Positions 33,365-43,880 are shown, numbered from the stretch's first letter. The stretch is 64,000 nt of DNA from Mycolicibacterium hodleri (GCF_025822245.1 NZ_JACKTL010000026.1:429296-493295); one strand, 5' to 3'. The notes: generated by a model from the sequence alone, not told the origin. A program made the numbers and translations.

Positions 33365-34639
33365 ATGAACTTGCCAAAGGCCATGCATTGGACACATGAG
33401 AACGTCGTTCCTACCGTGGTAGCAGTGTCAATCGAGCAAACCACCGCACCCCAATGGGTGGGACATAGTCGCGGCTCGGCCGAGTACGGACGACTGCTCG
33501 CCGCGCTGTTCTGCGCCGGCGTGGCGACGTTCGCTCAGCTCTACTCGCCCCAGGCGGTGCTGCCGCTCATCGCGGGCAGCCTCCACATCGGTGCGGCGGA
33601 CGCGGCGCTGACCATCTCGGCGTCGACCGTCGGTCTGGCCGTCGGCGTCATCCCGTGGTCGACGTTGGCCGACCGCATCGGCCGCGTGAAGGCCATGACG
33701 ATCTCGGTCGGCGTCGCAACCACCGTCGGGCTCCTGGTTCCGTTTGCGCCCACCTATGAAATCCTTCTGGCCGGGCGCTTTCTCGAGGGCTTGTTCGTCG
33801 GTGGCGTGCCCGCCATCGCGGTGGCCTACTTGACGGAGGAGATCGATCCCGCCCACGCCGCGCGGGCCGCGGGCACCTTCGTCGCGGGCACCACCATCGG
33901 TGGTCTGTTGGGCCGGCTGGTGGCCAGCCCCGTGGCCGAGTTCGCCGGCTGGCGCGGGGGAGTGTTCACCGTGTCAGTGGTGTGCGGTTGCGCCGCACTG
34001 GCATTCGTCAAGCTCGCACCCGCGCCACGCGGGTTCGTCCCCCGTCGGGGAGCCGGACCCGAGGGGACGCTCGCCCACCGGCTCGGGGCCAACCTGCGGT
34101 CGCCTCGGCAGCTGGCGTTGTTCGCCCAGGGCTTTCTGCTGATGGGCGGCTTCGTCGCGCTCTACAACTTCCTGGGCTTCCGGCTGACCGGAGCGCCGTT
34201 CTTCCTGCCCTCGTTCCTGGTCAGCCTGGTGTTCCTGGCCTACCTGGCCGGCACCTGGGCGTCGTCCCGCGCGGGTGCCGAAGCCAGCCGCTTCGGCCGC
34301 AAACGGGTGCTGCTGACCTCCATCGCGATCATGGTGGCGGGCGTCTCGATCACGTTGAGCGACAACGTGTTCGTGGTGCTCGGCGGCCTGGTCGTCGCGA
34401 CGGCCGGGTTCTTCGGCGCGCATTCGATCGCCTCCGGGTGGACGGGGCAGTCCGCCCCCGTCGGCAAGGCGCAGGCGTCCTCGCTCTACAACCTCTTCTA
34501 CTACGGTGGCTCCAGCGTCGTCGGCTGGTTCGGCGGGGTGGCGTTCGACCGGTACGGCTGGTCGGCCGTGGCCGCCACCATCCTGGGGCTGGCGATCGTC
34601 GCGGCGGCCGTCGCGGCGCTCGTCCTGCCCAAGGACTAG
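33365..34639 (+). CDS. MFS transporter (YnfM-like)
   Basis: The 424-residue membrane protein has about 12 hydrophobic segments starting near residue 43. The loop 2-3 motif is DRIGRVKAMT and the segment LTISASTVGLAVGVIPWSTLADRIGR is typical of YnfM-type efflux proteins. The first 20-25 residues have no family counterpart, so a GTG at 33425 is a plausible alternative start. Efflux of a small hydrophobic compound is likely, under the control of the preceding LysR protein. Confidence 0.9.
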   Translation: MNLPKAMHWTHENVVPTVVAVSIEQTTAPQWVGHSRGSAEYGRLLAALFCAGVATFAQLYSPQAVLPLIAGSLHIGAADAALTISASTVGLAVGVIPWSTLADRIGRVKAMTISVGVATTVGLLVPFAPTYEILLAGRFLEGLFVGGVPAIAVAYLTEEIDPAHAARAAGTFVAGTTIGGLLGRLVASPVAEFAGWRGGVFTVSVVCGCAALAFVKLAPAPRGFVPRRGAGPEGTLAHRLGANLRSPRQLALFAQGFLLMGGFVALYNFLGFRLTGAPFFLPSFLVSLVFLAYLAGTWASSRAGAEASRFGRKRVLLTSIAIMVAGVSITLSDNVFVVLGGLVVATAGFFGAHSIASGWTGQSAPVGKAQASSLYNLFYYGGSSVVGWFGGVAFDRYGWSAVAATILGLAIVAAAVAALVLPKD

Positions 34640-34641
34640 AG

Positions 34642-36231
34642 CTAGAGCACGTCCTTGATGTCGTTCTTCAAGGCCTCGGCCTGCGTGCCGAACACCGCCT
34701 GAACGTTGTTGCCGACCTCGATCACACCGGCGGCGCCGAGGGTCTTCAACCGCGCCTGGTCGACCTTCGACGGGTCGGCGACCTCCATCCGCAGTCGCGT
34801 GATGCAGGCGTCGACGTTGACGAGGTTCGCCCGGCCCCCGAACGCCGCGATGAGTTGCTCGGCCGTGCTGTCGGTTGCGGCGGGTGCGGGCGCCGCGATC
34901 GTGTCGGTCGCCGTGCCCGATCCGCCGGCCGCGACCGCGGTGGCCGCGACGTCCCCCTCGTCGAGATTGGCCCGTTCCTCCGCCTCGAACTCGCTTTCCG
35001 GTTCCCGGCCGGGTGTCCGCATGTTCCACTTCACGATCGCAAACCGGAACAGCAGGTAGTAGACGACGAAGAACACCACTCCCATGCCGATGAGCAGCGG
35101 AATGTTCTTCGCCGCCGGGGCGGTCCCGTACAGCAGCAGGTCGATCAGGCCCGCGGAGAACGAGAAGCCCAGATGGATGTCGAGCAGGTAGGCGATGGCC
35201 AGTGAGAGGCCGGTCAAGACGGCGTGCACCACGTACAGCGGGAACGCCACGAACATGAACGCGAACTCCAGCGGCTCGGTCACGCCCGTCAGGAACGCGG
35301 TCAGCGCGGCTGCCGACAGGATGCCCACCGCGACCTTGCGTTGCTTCTTGTTCGCCACGTGGATCATCGCCAGCGCCGCGGCGGGCAGGCCGAACATCAG
35401 GATCGGGTAGAAGCCCGAGGTGAGCAGGCCCGCCGACGGGTCGCCCGCCGCGAAGCGGGTCAGTTCGCCGGTGACGACCTTGCCGTCGGGTGCCTGGTAG
35501 TCGCCGTAGATGAACCAGACGAACGAGTTCACGATGTGGTGCAGGCCCAGCGGAATCAACATGCGGTTGGCGAATCCGTAGATGAACGCGCCGATGGCGC
35601 CCGAGCCGCCGATGAACTTGCCCAGACCGGTCAGCCCGGCGTCGAAGAGCGGGTAGCAGTAGCTCATCGCGAAGGCCAGGAACAAGCAGGCCAGGGACAC
35701 CGCGATCGGGACGAAGCGCCGGCCGCCGAAGAAGCCGAGATACGAAGGCAATTGGATGGTGTGGTACCGGTCGAACAGATACGCGGTGAGCAAGCCGACC
35801 AGGATTCCGGCGAACACGCTGTAGTTGATCTGCGCCTGTTCGCCTGCCTTGTCGACCTCCCCGGCCAGGACGATCGGCGACATCGTCTTGAACACCGCCT
35901 GCACCACCAGGTATCCGACGACGGCGGCCAGTGCCGTCGAACCGTCTGCCTTCTTGGCGAAGCCGATCGCGACGCCCACCGCGAACAGCAGGGGAAGGTT
36001 GCTGAATATCGCGTCACCCGCCGCGGTCATCGCCTGGAAGAACGGTCCGATGACCGGCGCCTTGATGCTGCCCAGCAGGTCATCCTGGCCCAGCCTCAGC
36101 AGGATGCCCGCCGCGGGCAGGACCGCGATGGGAAGCATCAGGCTCTTGCCGAGTCGCTGAAGTTGCGCGAAGCCGGGGATTCGTACGCCCGACTTACGCT
36201 GTGTTCCTACGGGTTTCGTGGTATCACTCAT
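34642..36231 (-). CDS. nagE: PTS N-acetylglucosamine/glucose-specific IICB
   Basis: The 529-residue phosphotransferase permease has EIIC (about residues 20-400; LMLPIAVLPAAGILLRLG, LGLHHIVNSFVWFIYGDY, TGVTEPLEFAFMF) followed by a linker and an EIIB domain with the phosphorylation site DACITRLR at Cys476. It imports and phosphorylates an amino sugar or glucose. It is divergent from crr-nagB-nagA, so N-acetylglucosamine is the likely substrate. An AGGAGG ribosome-binding site lies upstream. EI and HPr are not in the window. Confidence 0.9.
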   Translation of the reverse strand: MSDTTKPVGTQRKSGVRIPGFAQLQRLGKSLMLPIAVLPAAGILLRLGQDDLLGSIKAPVIGPFFQAMTAAGDAIFSNLPLLFAVGVAIGFAKKADGSTALAAVVGYLVVQAVFKTMSPIVLAGEVDKAGEQAQINYSVFAGILVGLLTAYLFDRYHTIQLPSYLGFFGGRRFVPIAVSLACLFLAFAMSYCYPLFDAGLTGLGKFIGGSGAIGAFIYGFANRMLIPLGLHHIVNSFVWFIYGDYQAPDGKVVTGELTRFAAGDPSAGLLTSGFYPILMFGLPAAALAMIHVANKKQRKVAVGILSAAALTAFLTGVTEPLEFAFMFVAFPLYVVHAVLTGLSLAIAYLLDIHLGFSFSAGLIDLLLYGTAPAAKNIPLLIGMGVVFFVVYYLLFRFAIVKWNMRTPGREPESEFEAEERANLDEGDVAATAVAAGGSGTATDTIAAPAPAATDSTAEQLIAAFGGRANLVNVDACITRLRMEVADPSKVDQARLKTLGAAGVIEVGNNVQAVFGTQAEALKNDIKDVL

Positions 36232-36308
36232 CGTCGGTCACCCTCCTCTGCGGCACACGTCGGCCGCCGCCTCGGCTGCGGGTGAAGCCTAGACGAGAAC
36301 CCGGGAAC

Positions 36309-36340
36309 ACGAGACCCAGTTGCACCGGTACTCGTATTGT
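36309..36340 (+). promoter_or_regulatory. Promoter of crr-nagBA, probably leaderless, with imperfect palindrome
   Basis: TATTGT (36335-36340) is a good -10 that places the RNA start at the ATG (36348). The region before it contains ACGAGACC (36309-36316) and GGTACTCGT (36327-36335), an inverted repeat with one bulged base. This could be the operator of a GntR-type amino-sugar regulator. No Shine-Dalgarno is seen before the ATG. Confidence 0.4.
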
Positions 36341-36347
36341 TGAGCAG

Positions 36348-36818
36348 ATGAGCACCACACACGTCCTCGCGCCGGTCGCGGGGCGCGCGGTTCCGCTGCA
36401 GGACGTTCCCGACCCGGTCTTCTCCCAGGGCATGGTCGGATACGGCGCCGCCGTCGAGCCGCCCCATCGGGTCACCGAGGCGACCGCCCCCGTCGGCGGC
36501 ACGTTGCTGAAGCTGCTTCCGCACGCGTTCGTCGTCATGACCCCGGACAACGTCGGGGTTCTCGTGCACCTCGGCCTGGACACCGTCGCACTCAAGGGGG
36601 AGGGCTTCACGGCGCACGCCAAGGAGGGCGACGTCGTCACCGCCGGTCAGCTCGTCATCACCTACGACGTCCCCGCCATCGTCGCCAAGGGGCTCAACCC
36701 GATCGTTCCCGTCGTTGTCATGGACGAGCGCGAGGCGGGCAACGTCGTCGCCGCCGAAGCAGTCCTCGAAGGTGCTGACATTCCCTCGGGCGCACACCTT
36801 TTCACTGCGAACAAATAG
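36348..36818 (+). CDS. crr: PTS glucose-type IIA component
   Basis: The 156-residue protein is a complete EIIA-Glc domain. It has VLAPVAGRAVPLQDVPDPVFSQGMVGYG at the start, TAPVGGTLLKLLPHAFVV (first His, near residue 61), and the phosphorylated His74 in GVLVHLGLDTV. It passes phosphate from HPr to the Cys of the IICB protein. It probably starts without a leader. It is directly followed by nagB with no spacing (stop 36816-36818, ATG 36819). Confidence 0.93.
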   Translation: MSTTHVLAPVAGRAVPLQDVPDPVFSQGMVGYGAAVEPPHRVTEATAPVGGTLLKLLPHAFVVMTPDNVGVLVHLGLDTVALKGEGFTAHAKEGDVVTAGQLVITYDVPAIVAKGLNPIVPVVVMDEREAGNVVAAEAVLEGADIPSGAHLFTANK

Positions 36819-37604
36819 ATGGAAGTCGTCATCTGCCGCGATGCCACCGAGATCGGCGGCATTGCCGCCGACGCGATCGGCGCCCTGCTGACGAGCAAGC
36901 CCGAGGCCGTGCTCGGGTTGGCCACCGGATCGTCGCCACTGGCCATCTACGACGAACTGGCGGCGCGCTGCGACCGGGGACTCGTCTCGTTTCGCCGCGC
37001 CCGCGGATTCACCCTCGACGAATACGTCGGCCTGCCCGCCGACCACCCCGAGCGGTACCGCAACGTCATCGACCAGGTGTTCACCTCGCGGGTCGACTTC
37101 GCGCCCGGTGCCGTCTCGAGCCCCGCCGGCGAGGCGGACGACATCCCGGCCGCCTGCGCGGCGTACGAGGCCGAGATCCGGGCCGCCGGCGGGGTGGACC
37201 TTCAGATCCTCGGAATCGGGACCGACGGGCACGTCGCCTTCAACGAGCCGGGATCCTCGCTGGCGTCCCGGACGCGGATCAAGACGTTGACCCGCCAGAC
37301 GCGCGTCGACAACGCGCGATTCTTCGGAGGCGACGTCGAATCCGTGCCCTCGCACTGCCTCACCCAGGGGCTCGGGACCATCATGGAGGCCAGGCACCTG
37401 ATTTTGGTGGCCACCGGTCGCAGCAAGGCCGAGGCCGTCCACCACCTGGTCGAAGGCGCCGTCAGCGCCATGTGGCCCGCGACCATCCTGCAGCACCATC
37501 CGCACGCCACGGTGCTGCTCGACGACGCCGCCGCCCGCCGACTTCAGCTGGTCGACTACTACCGCGAGACCTATCGCTCGAAGCCCGCCTGGCAAGGCAT
37601 CTGA
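36819..37604 (+). CDS. nagB: Glucosamine-6-phosphate deaminase NagB
   Basis: The 261-residue enzyme converts glucosamine 6-phosphate to fructose 6-phosphate and ammonia. Family segments are LATGSSPLAIYDEL, FTLDEYVGLPADHPERYRNV, the catalytic stretch LGIGTDGHVAFNEPGSS and LILVATGRSKAEAV. The length matches the family. It lies between crr and nagA in a tight operon that takes imported GlcNAc-6-phosphate into glycolysis. Confidence 0.96.
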   Translation: MEVVICRDATEIGGIAADAIGALLTSKPEAVLGLATGSSPLAIYDELAARCDRGLVSFRRARGFTLDEYVGLPADHPERYRNVIDQVFTSRVDFAPGAVSSPAGEADDIPAACAAYEAEIRAAGGVDLQILGIGTDGHVAFNEPGSSLASRTRIKTLTRQTRVDNARFFGGDVESVPSHCLTQGLGTIMEARHLILVATGRSKAEAVHHLVEGAVSAMWPATILQHHPHATVLLDDAAARRLQLVDYYRETYRSKPAWQGI

Positions 37605-38750
37605 GTGCTGCTTGCCGCCGACACCCTGCTCACCGGTCGAGAACTGTTGCGGCCCGGCTGGATCGAGGTCGTCGACGGTGTCGTCCGGGCCGTCGGCGGT
37701 GGTCGCGCTCCGCGGCCCGTCGACCGCGACCTGGGCGCCGTCACGCTCGTCCCCGGCTTCGTCGACACCCACCTGCATGGCGGCGGGGGAGCCAACTTCA
37801 CCGCGGCCACCCACGTGGAGACGGCGACCGCGGTCGACCTGCATCGCCGGCACGGCAGCACCACCCTCGTGTCCTCCCTCGTCACCGCCGGCCCCGACGA
37901 ATTGCTCAGGCAGGTAACGGGATTGGCCGACGACGTCCGCACCGGCCTGATCGACGGCATTCACCTGGAGGGGCCGTGGCTGTCCACCAAGAGGTGCGGT
38001 GCACACCAGCCCGCCCTGATGCGTGACCCGGACCCCGACGAGGTCGACCGCGTGCTGGAGGCGGGCGGGGGGGCCGTCCGAATGGTCACCATCGCCCCGG
38101 AGCGTGAGGGCGCGCTCGCGGCGATCCGGCAGTTCGTGGCCGCCGGGGTGGTGGCGGCCGTGGGCCACACCGAGGCGACGTACGACCAGACGCGGGCGGC
38201 CGTCGACGCGGGTGCGACGGTCGGCACCCACCTGTTCAACGCGATGCGTCCCGTCGACCGCCGCGAGCCGGGGCCGGTCGTCGCACTCCTCGACGACCCG
38301 CGGGTGACCGTCGAGGTGATCGCCGACGGCGTTCACCTCGCGCCCGCGATCTACCGCCACGTGACGCGCAGCGTGGGGCCCGACCGGGTGTCGCTGGTGA
38401 CCGACGCTATGGCGGCGACCGGGATGGCCGACGGTCGCTACCATTTGGGGCCTCTGGCCGTGGACGTCGTCGACGGAGTCGCGTCGGTGGCGGGAACGGA
38501 CACCATCGCGGGCAGCACGGCGACGATGGACCGGGTGTTCCGGTTCGCCGTCGAGCACTGCGGACTACCCCGTGACACGGCATTGGACCTGGCCGTGTGC
38601 CAGGCGTCGGTCAATCCCGCGCGCGCGCTCGGCCTGTCGGCCGGCAGTCTGGTTGTCGGGGCGAAAGCCGATGTGGCAGTGCTGGACTCAGAGCTTCGGG
38701 TGGTCGGCGTGCTGCACCGCGGTTCCTGGGTCACCGAACCCGCGAGCTAG
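37605..38750 (+). CDS. nagA: N-acetylglucosamine-6-phosphate deacetylase NagA
   Basis: The 381-residue amidohydrolase removes acetate from GlcNAc-6-phosphate. Metal and substrate motifs are [39 protein letters not shown] and [11 protein letters not shown]. The GTG start follows the nagB stop directly. The last 63 bp overlap the 3' end of the convergent MFS gene (38688-40031). Confidence 0.95.
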   Translation: MLLAADTLLTGRELLRPGWIEVVDGVVRAVGGGRAPRPVDRDLGAVTLVPGFVDTHLHGGGGANFTAATHVETATAVDLHRRHGSTTLVSSLVTAGPDELLRQVTGLADDVRTGLIDGIHLEGPWLSTKRCGAHQPALMRDPDPDEVDRVLEAGGGAVRMVTIAPEREGALAAIRQFVAAGVVAAVGHTEATYDQTRAAVDAGATVGTHLFNAMRPVDRREPGPVVALLDDPRVTVEVIADGVHLAPAIYRHVTRSVGPDRVSLVTDAMAATGMADGRYHLGPLAVDVVDGVASVAGTDTIAGSTATMDRVFRFAVEHCGLPRDTALDLAVCQASVNPARALGLSAGSLVVGAKADVAVLDSELRVVGVLHRGSWVTEPAS

Positions 38751-40031
38751 CGGCCGGTTCGCGGTCTCGCGCATGGTGAGCACCGTCGCCAGGGTCACCA
38801 CCGCGGCCACGATCACGTAGTAGGCGGGTGCGACGGCGTTGCCGGTCCGGTCGGTCAGCCACGTCGCGACGTACGGCGCCGTGCCGCCGAACAGGGCGAC
38901 CGAGACGTTGTAGCCGATCGAGTAGCCGGTGGAACGCACCCGCGTCGGGAACAGCTCGGCCCCGGCGGCCAGGGACGCCGAGACGAACACCGCCTCGAGG
39001 GCGGCCAACCCTGCATGCGCGGCGACGGCCGCCCCCAGGGACCCGCTGTTGAGCAGGGTGAACAGTGGATAGGCGAAGACCGCGAAGCCGACGGCGCCGG
39101 CGATCAGTAGCGGTTTACGGCCGATCCGGTCCGACAGTGCCGCCAGCGGCAGTATCAGGACCAAGGCGACGACGCTGGCCACCGTGATCGACACGAAGGC
39201 GTCGGTCTTGGTGAATCCGAGCGTCTTGGTAAAATAGGTGGGCAGATAGGTGAACACGACGTAGAAGCCCACGTTGTGGATCACGACCAGGCCGATGATC
39301 TGGAGAATGGGCCGCCACGCCGTGCGGATCGCCTCTCGCAGTGGGGAGTCGGCCACCTCGCCGCTGTCTCGGAGGCTTTCGAACTCGGGGGTGTCGCGCA
39401 GCCGCAGCCGGATGTACAAGCCGACCGCGCCGAGCACGCCCGCGATGAGGAACGGGATGCGCCACCCGTAGTCGTTCATCGCGTCCTCGGACAGGACCGC
39501 CTCGAGCGCGGTGACGGTGACCGACCCGAGCAGGAAGCCGACGACCACCGACCACACCAGGAAGGCGACGACCAGACCGCGGTGCCGCGTCGGGGCGAAT
39601 TCGGCGAGAAAGCATGCACCGCTGCCATATTCGCCACCGGCCGAGAAGCCCTGCACGCAGCGCAGCAGTACCAACAGCAGCGGCGCCGCGACCCCGATCG
39701 ACTCGTAGCTCGGCACCAGCCCGATGCCGAGCGTGGACAGCGACATCAGCACGACCACGATCGCCAACACGCGCTTGCGGCCGATCCGGTCGCCGAGCGG
39801 GCCGAAGAAGAATCCGCCGAGTGGACGCATGAAGAACGCCACCGCGAAGACCGCGAACGTGCTGAGTAGTGCGGCGGTGCCGTTGACCGACGGGAAGAAC
39901 TTGTCGGCGATGTAGGTGGCCAGGAACCCGTAGATCGCGAAGTCGTACCACTCGACGGTGTTTCCGATCCCCGCTCCGACGACCGCTTGGCGGAGCGAGC
40001 CCGGCTCGACCTCGGTCGCCGCTGTGCTCAT
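38688..40031 (-). CDS. MFS transporter, metabolite:H+ symporter (MHS) family, ProP-like
   Basis: The 447-residue, 12-helix transporter starts with [25 protein letters not shown], diagnostic of the MHS family (ProP, ShiA, KgtP). It contains [19 protein letters not shown] and [24 protein letters not shown]. Substrates in this family include compatible solutes and organic acids; none can be assigned here. The ATG at 40031 fits the family N-terminus. Its 3' end overlaps nagA on the other strand. Confidence 0.9.
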   Translation of the reverse strand: MSTAATEVEPGSLRQAVVGAGIGNTVEWYDFAIYGFLATYIADKFFPSVNGTAALLSTFAVFAVAFFMRPLGGFFFGPLGDRIGRKRVLAIVVVLMSLSTLGIGLVPSYESIGVAAPLLLVLLRCVQGFSAGGEYGSGACFLAEFAPTRHRGLVVAFLVWSVVVGFLLGSVTVTALEAVLSEDAMNDYGWRIPFLIAGVLGAVGLYIRLRLRDTPEFESLRDSGEVADSPLREAIRTAWRPILQIIGLVVIHNVGFYVVFTYLPTYFTKTLGFTKTDAFVSITVASVVALVLILPLAALSDRIGRKPLLIAGAVGFAVFAYPLFTLLNSGSLGAAVAAHAGLAALEAVFVSASLAAGAELFPTRVRSTGYSIGYNVSVALFGGTAPYVATWLTDRTGNAVAPAYYVIVAAVVTLATVLTMRETANRPLARGFGDPGTAVQHADHPKL

Positions 40032-40173
40032 GGCGCCTGACTTCCCCCGCGCGGCGTCGAGTAACCCCGTTCGGCGCACGTCGCGAGCCGTTACCTCCCA
40101 GCAACTTCCCAGAAACGCAGTGGGGGAATCCCTCCGTGGATCGCTTCGCCCGTCGACGAGCTGGGAGCTCTCC

Positions 40174-41541
40174 ATGACCGATTCACTGGCCGAACACGCC
40201 GCCGAGACCATCGCCCGCGGCATCGGCCGCAGGGGGTTCGCGCAGGCGGTGGCCGGTGTCGTCGCCGGCGTGGGCATCGCGGGCACCGCGGCAGCGTGTT
40301 CGTCGGCGACCGGGGGCGGCAGCGGCGTCACCCCGTCGAGCCCGGCGGCGGCGGGCAACGGCCCGATCCTTCAGCCGGGCAGCGGGGATCGCCCCGGTGA
40401 CCACTATCTGAGCTCGGAGGTCGACCAGGTGCTGTGGGGCTACGTGCCGACCGTGGAATCGCAGTCGGTGTTGCAGATGAAGTCGGGCCAGACCGTCACC
40501 GTCGACACGGTGTCGCACGAGGGAATCCTGGAGGACCAGGGCCGAAATCCCGTGAAGTACTTCGGCTCTCACGGGGTTGCGGAGTCCGACGTCCTTCGTG
40601 ACGCGGTGGACGTCGCGTCGGGATACGACCGCACGCCACGCAACTTCGACGTGGACGGCCCACACGTCGTCACCGGCCCGATCTTCGTCGAGGGCGCCCA
40701 GCCCGGCGACGTGCTGAAGATCGAGACGCTCGAAGCCACCCCGAGGGTTCCGTACGGCGTGGTGTCGAGCCGCCACGGCAAGGGCGCGCTCGGAGTGGCG
40801 GCCGACGGGGCGCCGCCGGCGGGCATCACACTCGACGAGGTGATGCCACCCCTGGCCACCGACGGCAGGAAGACCAAGAACCCAGCCCAGTACGGCAACG
40901 TCTCCACCTTCACCGCCGTCGAGGACGGCCACGGCGTCATGCCGTTCGGCAATGCCGCCGTTCGCTTTCCACTGCGGCCGTTCATGGGCATGATGGGCGT
41001 CGCCTACGCCAGCGCGCCGGGCCTGACCTCGCCCAACGCGAACTCGATCCCACCCACCCTCGGTGGCGGGAACATCGACATCGGCCTGCTGGGTCCCGGC
41101 TCGACGTTCTATCTGCCCGTGTTCGCCGAGGGTGCCCTGTTCTACGTCGGCGATCCCCATTTGGCGATGGGCGACGGCGAAGTTGCCCTGACGGCGATGG
41201 AGGGAGCCCTGCGCGGCACCTTTCGTCTGACGGTCTGCAAGAAGGGCAGTGGTGACGCACCGTCGGTCGCGTATGCCTACCCGTTTGCCGAGAACGCAGA
41301 CGCCTGGATCCCGATTGGACTGTCCGATCCCGACGGCGCGGCCAACGGCCAAGGCAACGACCTCGACGTCGCGATGCGACGCGCCGTCGTCAACGCGTTG
41401 AACTTCCTCCAGGACGACCGCGGCATGGATCGTCCGACCGCATACGCCTACCTGTCGGCCGCGGCGAACTTCTCCGTCAGCCAGGTGGTCGACAAGACCG
41501 TCGGCGTGCACGCACAGATCCCCAAGGCGCACTTCGGGTAG
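40174..41541 (+). CDS. Acetamidase/formamidase family protein, exported lipoprotein-like
   Basis: The 455-residue protein begins with a twin-arginine-like motif (GRRGFAQ) and a hydrophobic segment ending in TAAAC (lipobox Cys near residue 37), followed by a Gly/Ser linker. It is therefore probably a Tat-exported lipoprotein. The rest matches the FmdA_AmdA fold: [80 protein letters not shown]. The family hydrolyses short amides. An extracytoplasmic acetamidase is uncommon and the substrate is open. Confidence 0.88.
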   Translation: MTDSLAEHAAETIARGIGRRGFAQAVAGVVAGVGIAGTAAACSSATGGGSGVTPSSPAAAGNGPILQPGSGDRPGDHYLSSEVDQVLWGYVPTVESQSVLQMKSGQTVTVDTVSHEGILEDQGRNPVKYFGSHGVAESDVLRDAVDVASGYDRTPRNFDVDGPHVVTGPIFVEGAQPGDVLKIETLEATPRVPYGVVSSRHGKGALGVAADGAPPAGITLDEVMPPLATDGRKTKNPAQYGNVSTFTAVEDGHGVMPFGNAAVRFPLRPFMGMMGVAYASAPGLTSPNANSIPPTLGGGNIDIGLLGPGSTFYLPVFAEGALFYVGDPHLAMGDGEVALTAMEGALRGTFRLTVCKKGSGDAPSVAYAYPFAENADAWIPIGLSDPDGAANGQGNDLDVAMRRAVVNALNFLQDDRGMDRPTAYAYLSAAANFSVSQVVDKTVGVHAQIPKAHFG

Positions 41542-41618
41542 CGGTTGACGGCCGCGTCGAAATCGACTCACCGGTCGGCGAACATCGTTCTACCCCCGAA
41601 CCGTTGACCGCCTGCGGT

Positions 41619-41624
41619 TACGAT
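41619..41624 (+). promoter_or_regulatory. Probable -10 element of the glnX-pknG operon
   Basis: TACGAT lies 20 bp upstream of the glnX ATG. The predicted RNA start is near 41631, followed by a GGGGG ribosome-binding site. No good -35 is spaced correctly. Confidence 0.4.
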
Positions 41625-41644
41625 CGCGGCTGGGGGTGAACGCC

Positions 41645-42916
41645 ATGACCACGACGCCGGTCCTGCAGTCCGCGCTGGACGCGCGGGCGTCCGCGGGGTG
41701 GCTGCGGCGATTCGCCCGCACCACCCCCGGCGTGATCGGTCTGGTTGCCGTCGTCGTCGCGGCGTCGTGTGTGATCGCCGGCGTCGTCGTCGGCGGACAG
41801 CTCGACGGTCGCATCGCCACCAGCGATCGGATCCTCGACCACTCGGAGCCGTTCGCGTACTCCGCGCAAAAGCTCTATGCCGCACTCTCGGCCGCCGACG
41901 CGGCCGCTGCGACCGAGTATCTGTCCGGCGGGCTCGAGACGGCCCCCATGCGGGCGCGTTACCAACAGGCCCTCGCCGACGCCGCCGAGGCGTTGACCGA
42001 CGCCACGCTGGGCGCGAGCGACGCGCAGACGCGCACGGCGCTGGCGCAAATCTCGGCCGAGCTGGCTGCCTACACCGGGCAGGTCGAGTCGGCCCGGGCC
42101 AACAACCGGCAAGGCTTCGCGGTCGGCGCCGCCTACTTCCGGGAAGCGTCTTCGTCGATGCAGACCTCGATGCTGCCCAGCGCCGAGCGGGTCTACACCG
42201 GAGCCCTCGCCGCGGTCGACGACGACCAGCGCGCGGTGGCCGCGCTGCCCTGGGTCGGGCTCGTGCTGCTGGCCATCGTCCTGGTCCTGGTCGTCGTCGG
42301 CTCGTGGATCCTCGTCGGGCGGACCAACCGGCAATTCAACCGGGGACTGGTGGCCGCGGCGGTCGCCGTCGTGCTGGTGATCGGGTGGATCGTGGTGGCC
42401 AACGGGTTCGCGGCGCACGGCGTCGAGCTGAGCCGCCGCGACGGCACACATCGGTTCGAAGAGCTCGCCGACGCCCGCGTCCTCGCCCAAAAGGCCAGGA
42501 CCGACGAGACCCTCCAGCTCATCTCGCGCGGTGACATCACCGCGGGGGAGAAGTCCTTCGGCGACCGCATCGGCCAGCTGACCGCCCTCCTCCGCGACGA
42601 GCCCGTGGCGTCCGACCTCGTCGCCGCGTGGACGACCAGCCACGGCAAGCAGGTCGAGCTCTATCAGAGCGGTGACTATCCCGGAGCGCTTGCCCAGGCC
42701 ATCGGACCCGATCCGGGCGGCTCGGCAGCGCAGTTCGGCGCCGTCGAGACGACGTTGAACGACGCCATCGAGCAGACCCGCACCACCCTGCGCGACGACG
42801 TCGGCGCGGCAGGCAGCAGCCTGTCGTGGAGTCCTACCGGCACGTTGGTGCTGATGGTGCTCGCCGCCGCGGCCGCCGTCGCGGGTCTGTGGCCGCGGCT
42901 CAAGGAGTTCCTGTGA
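41645..42916 (+). CDS. glnX: GlnX-like transmembrane sensor of the PknG pathway
   Basis: The 423-residue membrane protein has four hydrophobic helices at about residues 29-48, 200-222, 233-254 and 398-415, separating two long helical extracytoplasmic domains. The pattern and the position directly before glnH and pknG match the M. tuberculosis Rv0412c/GlnX protein. There it is proposed to relay aspartate/glutamate sensing by GlnH to PknG. The ATG at 41645 has a strong GGGGGTG site; a GTG at 41636 is the alternative. Its stop overlaps the glnH start. Confidence 0.82.
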   Translation: MTTTPVLQSALDARASAGWLRRFARTTPGVIGLVAVVVAASCVIAGVVVGGQLDGRIATSDRILDHSEPFAYSAQKLYAALSAADAAAATEYLSGGLETAPMRARYQQALADAAEALTDATLGASDAQTRTALAQISAELAAYTGQVESARANNRQGFAVGAAYFREASSSMQTSMLPSAERVYTGALAAVDDDQRAVAALPWVGLVLLAIVLVLVVVGSWILVGRTNRQFNRGLVAAAVAVVLVIGWIVVANGFAAHGVELSRRDGTHRFEELADARVLAQKARTDETLQLISRGDITAGEKSFGDRIGQLTALLRDEPVASDLVAAWTTSHGKQVELYQSGDYPGALAQAIGPDPGGSAAQFGAVETTLNDAIEQTRTTLRDDVGAAGSSLSWSPTGTLVLMVLAAAAAVAGLWPRLKEFL

Positions 42917-43875
42917 AGGCGCGCATCGCCGCGGCACTGCTCGCCGTCGGCCTCACCGCGGCGTGTGGGACCCCGGGGTCGCCGGCGTCGGTCACGGTCA
43001 CCCCCGTCAACGCCATGCCCGGTGGTGCATCGGAGGTCACCACCGCCCCGACCGCCGCGACCGCGGACTGCGACCGGGAGGCGAGTCTGCGCCCCGGTCC
43101 GCAACCCGCGCCAGGGGCCATGCCGCCCGGCTCGACGATGGCCGACATCCTGGCGCGTGGCCGCCTCGTCGTGGGCGTCGACCAGTCCACCAACCTGTTT
43201 GGCTCGCGTAACCCGGCCACCGGGCAGCTCGAGGGCTTCGACGTCGACCTGGCTCGCGAATTGGCGCGCAGCATCTTCGGTGACCCCAACCGGGCCGACC
43301 TGCGGGTGGTCACCGCGGCGCAGCGGGAGACGGCGCTGCAGGAGGGGCAGGTCGACCTGGTCGTCCGCACCTACTCGATTACGTGCGACCGGAAGAAGAA
43401 GGTCGCCTTCTCCACCCCCTACTACATCGCCAAGCAGCGCATCCTGGCGACGAAGGACTCCGGAATCCACAGTGCCGCAGACCTTTCCGGCAAGCGGGTG
43501 TGCGCGGTGACGGGCACCACCTCGCTGGCCGCGCTGTACGCGCTCAACCCACGGCCGACCCTCTACGGCGTGGGGCAGTGGACCGACTGCCTCGTCATGG
43601 TCCAACAAGGCCAAGTCGACGCCATCAGCACCGACGACGTCGTCCTGTCCGGATTGCTGGCCCAGGACCGGAACAACCTCGAGCTGGTGGGAGCCAGCAT
43701 CGGCGACGAACCGTACGGAGTGGGCGTCAAACTGGAGAACCAGGACCTGGTGCGCTTCGTCAACGGCGCCCTCGCGCAAATGCGCGAGGACGGCACGTGG
43801 GAGCGTCTGTATCAGGCCAACCTGCAACAGGTTGGACCCTCGCCCGGCCCGCCGACCGCGCGGTACCAGGATTGA
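42913..43875 (+). CDS. glnH: GlnH-like amino-acid-binding lipoprotein
   Basis: The 320-residue solute-binding protein family 3 member starts with a lipoprotein signal (IAAALLAVGLTAAC, Cys18). The ligand-binding fold contains GRLVVGVDQSTNLFGSRNPATGQLEGFDVDLARELA and DLVVRTYSITCDRKKKVAFSTPYY. It starts at GTG 42913 within the glnX stop. The M. tuberculosis homologue binds acidic amino acids and signals to PknG rather than serving a transporter; no amino-acid permease is encoded here either, which supports the same role. Confidence 0.88.
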   Translation: MKARIAAALLAVGLTAACGTPGSPASVTVTPVNAMPGGASEVTTAPTAATADCDREASLRPGPQPAPGAMPPGSTMADILARGRLVVGVDQSTNLFGSRNPATGQLEGFDVDLARELARSIFGDPNRADLRVVTAAQRETALQEGQVDLVVRTYSITCDRKKKVAFSTPYYIAKQRILATKDSGIHSAADLSGKRVCAVTGTTSLAALYALNPRPTLYGVGQWTDCLVMVQQGQVDAISTDDVVLSGLLAQDRNNLELVGASIGDEPYGVGVKLENQDLVRFVNGALAQMREDGTWERLYQANLQQVGPSPGPPTARYQD

Positions 43876-43880
43876 CCACG

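Noticed and set aside
41604..41609. TTGACC as the -35 of the glnX promoter
   Set aside because: It is only 9 bp from the TACGAT -10, too close for a SigA promoter.
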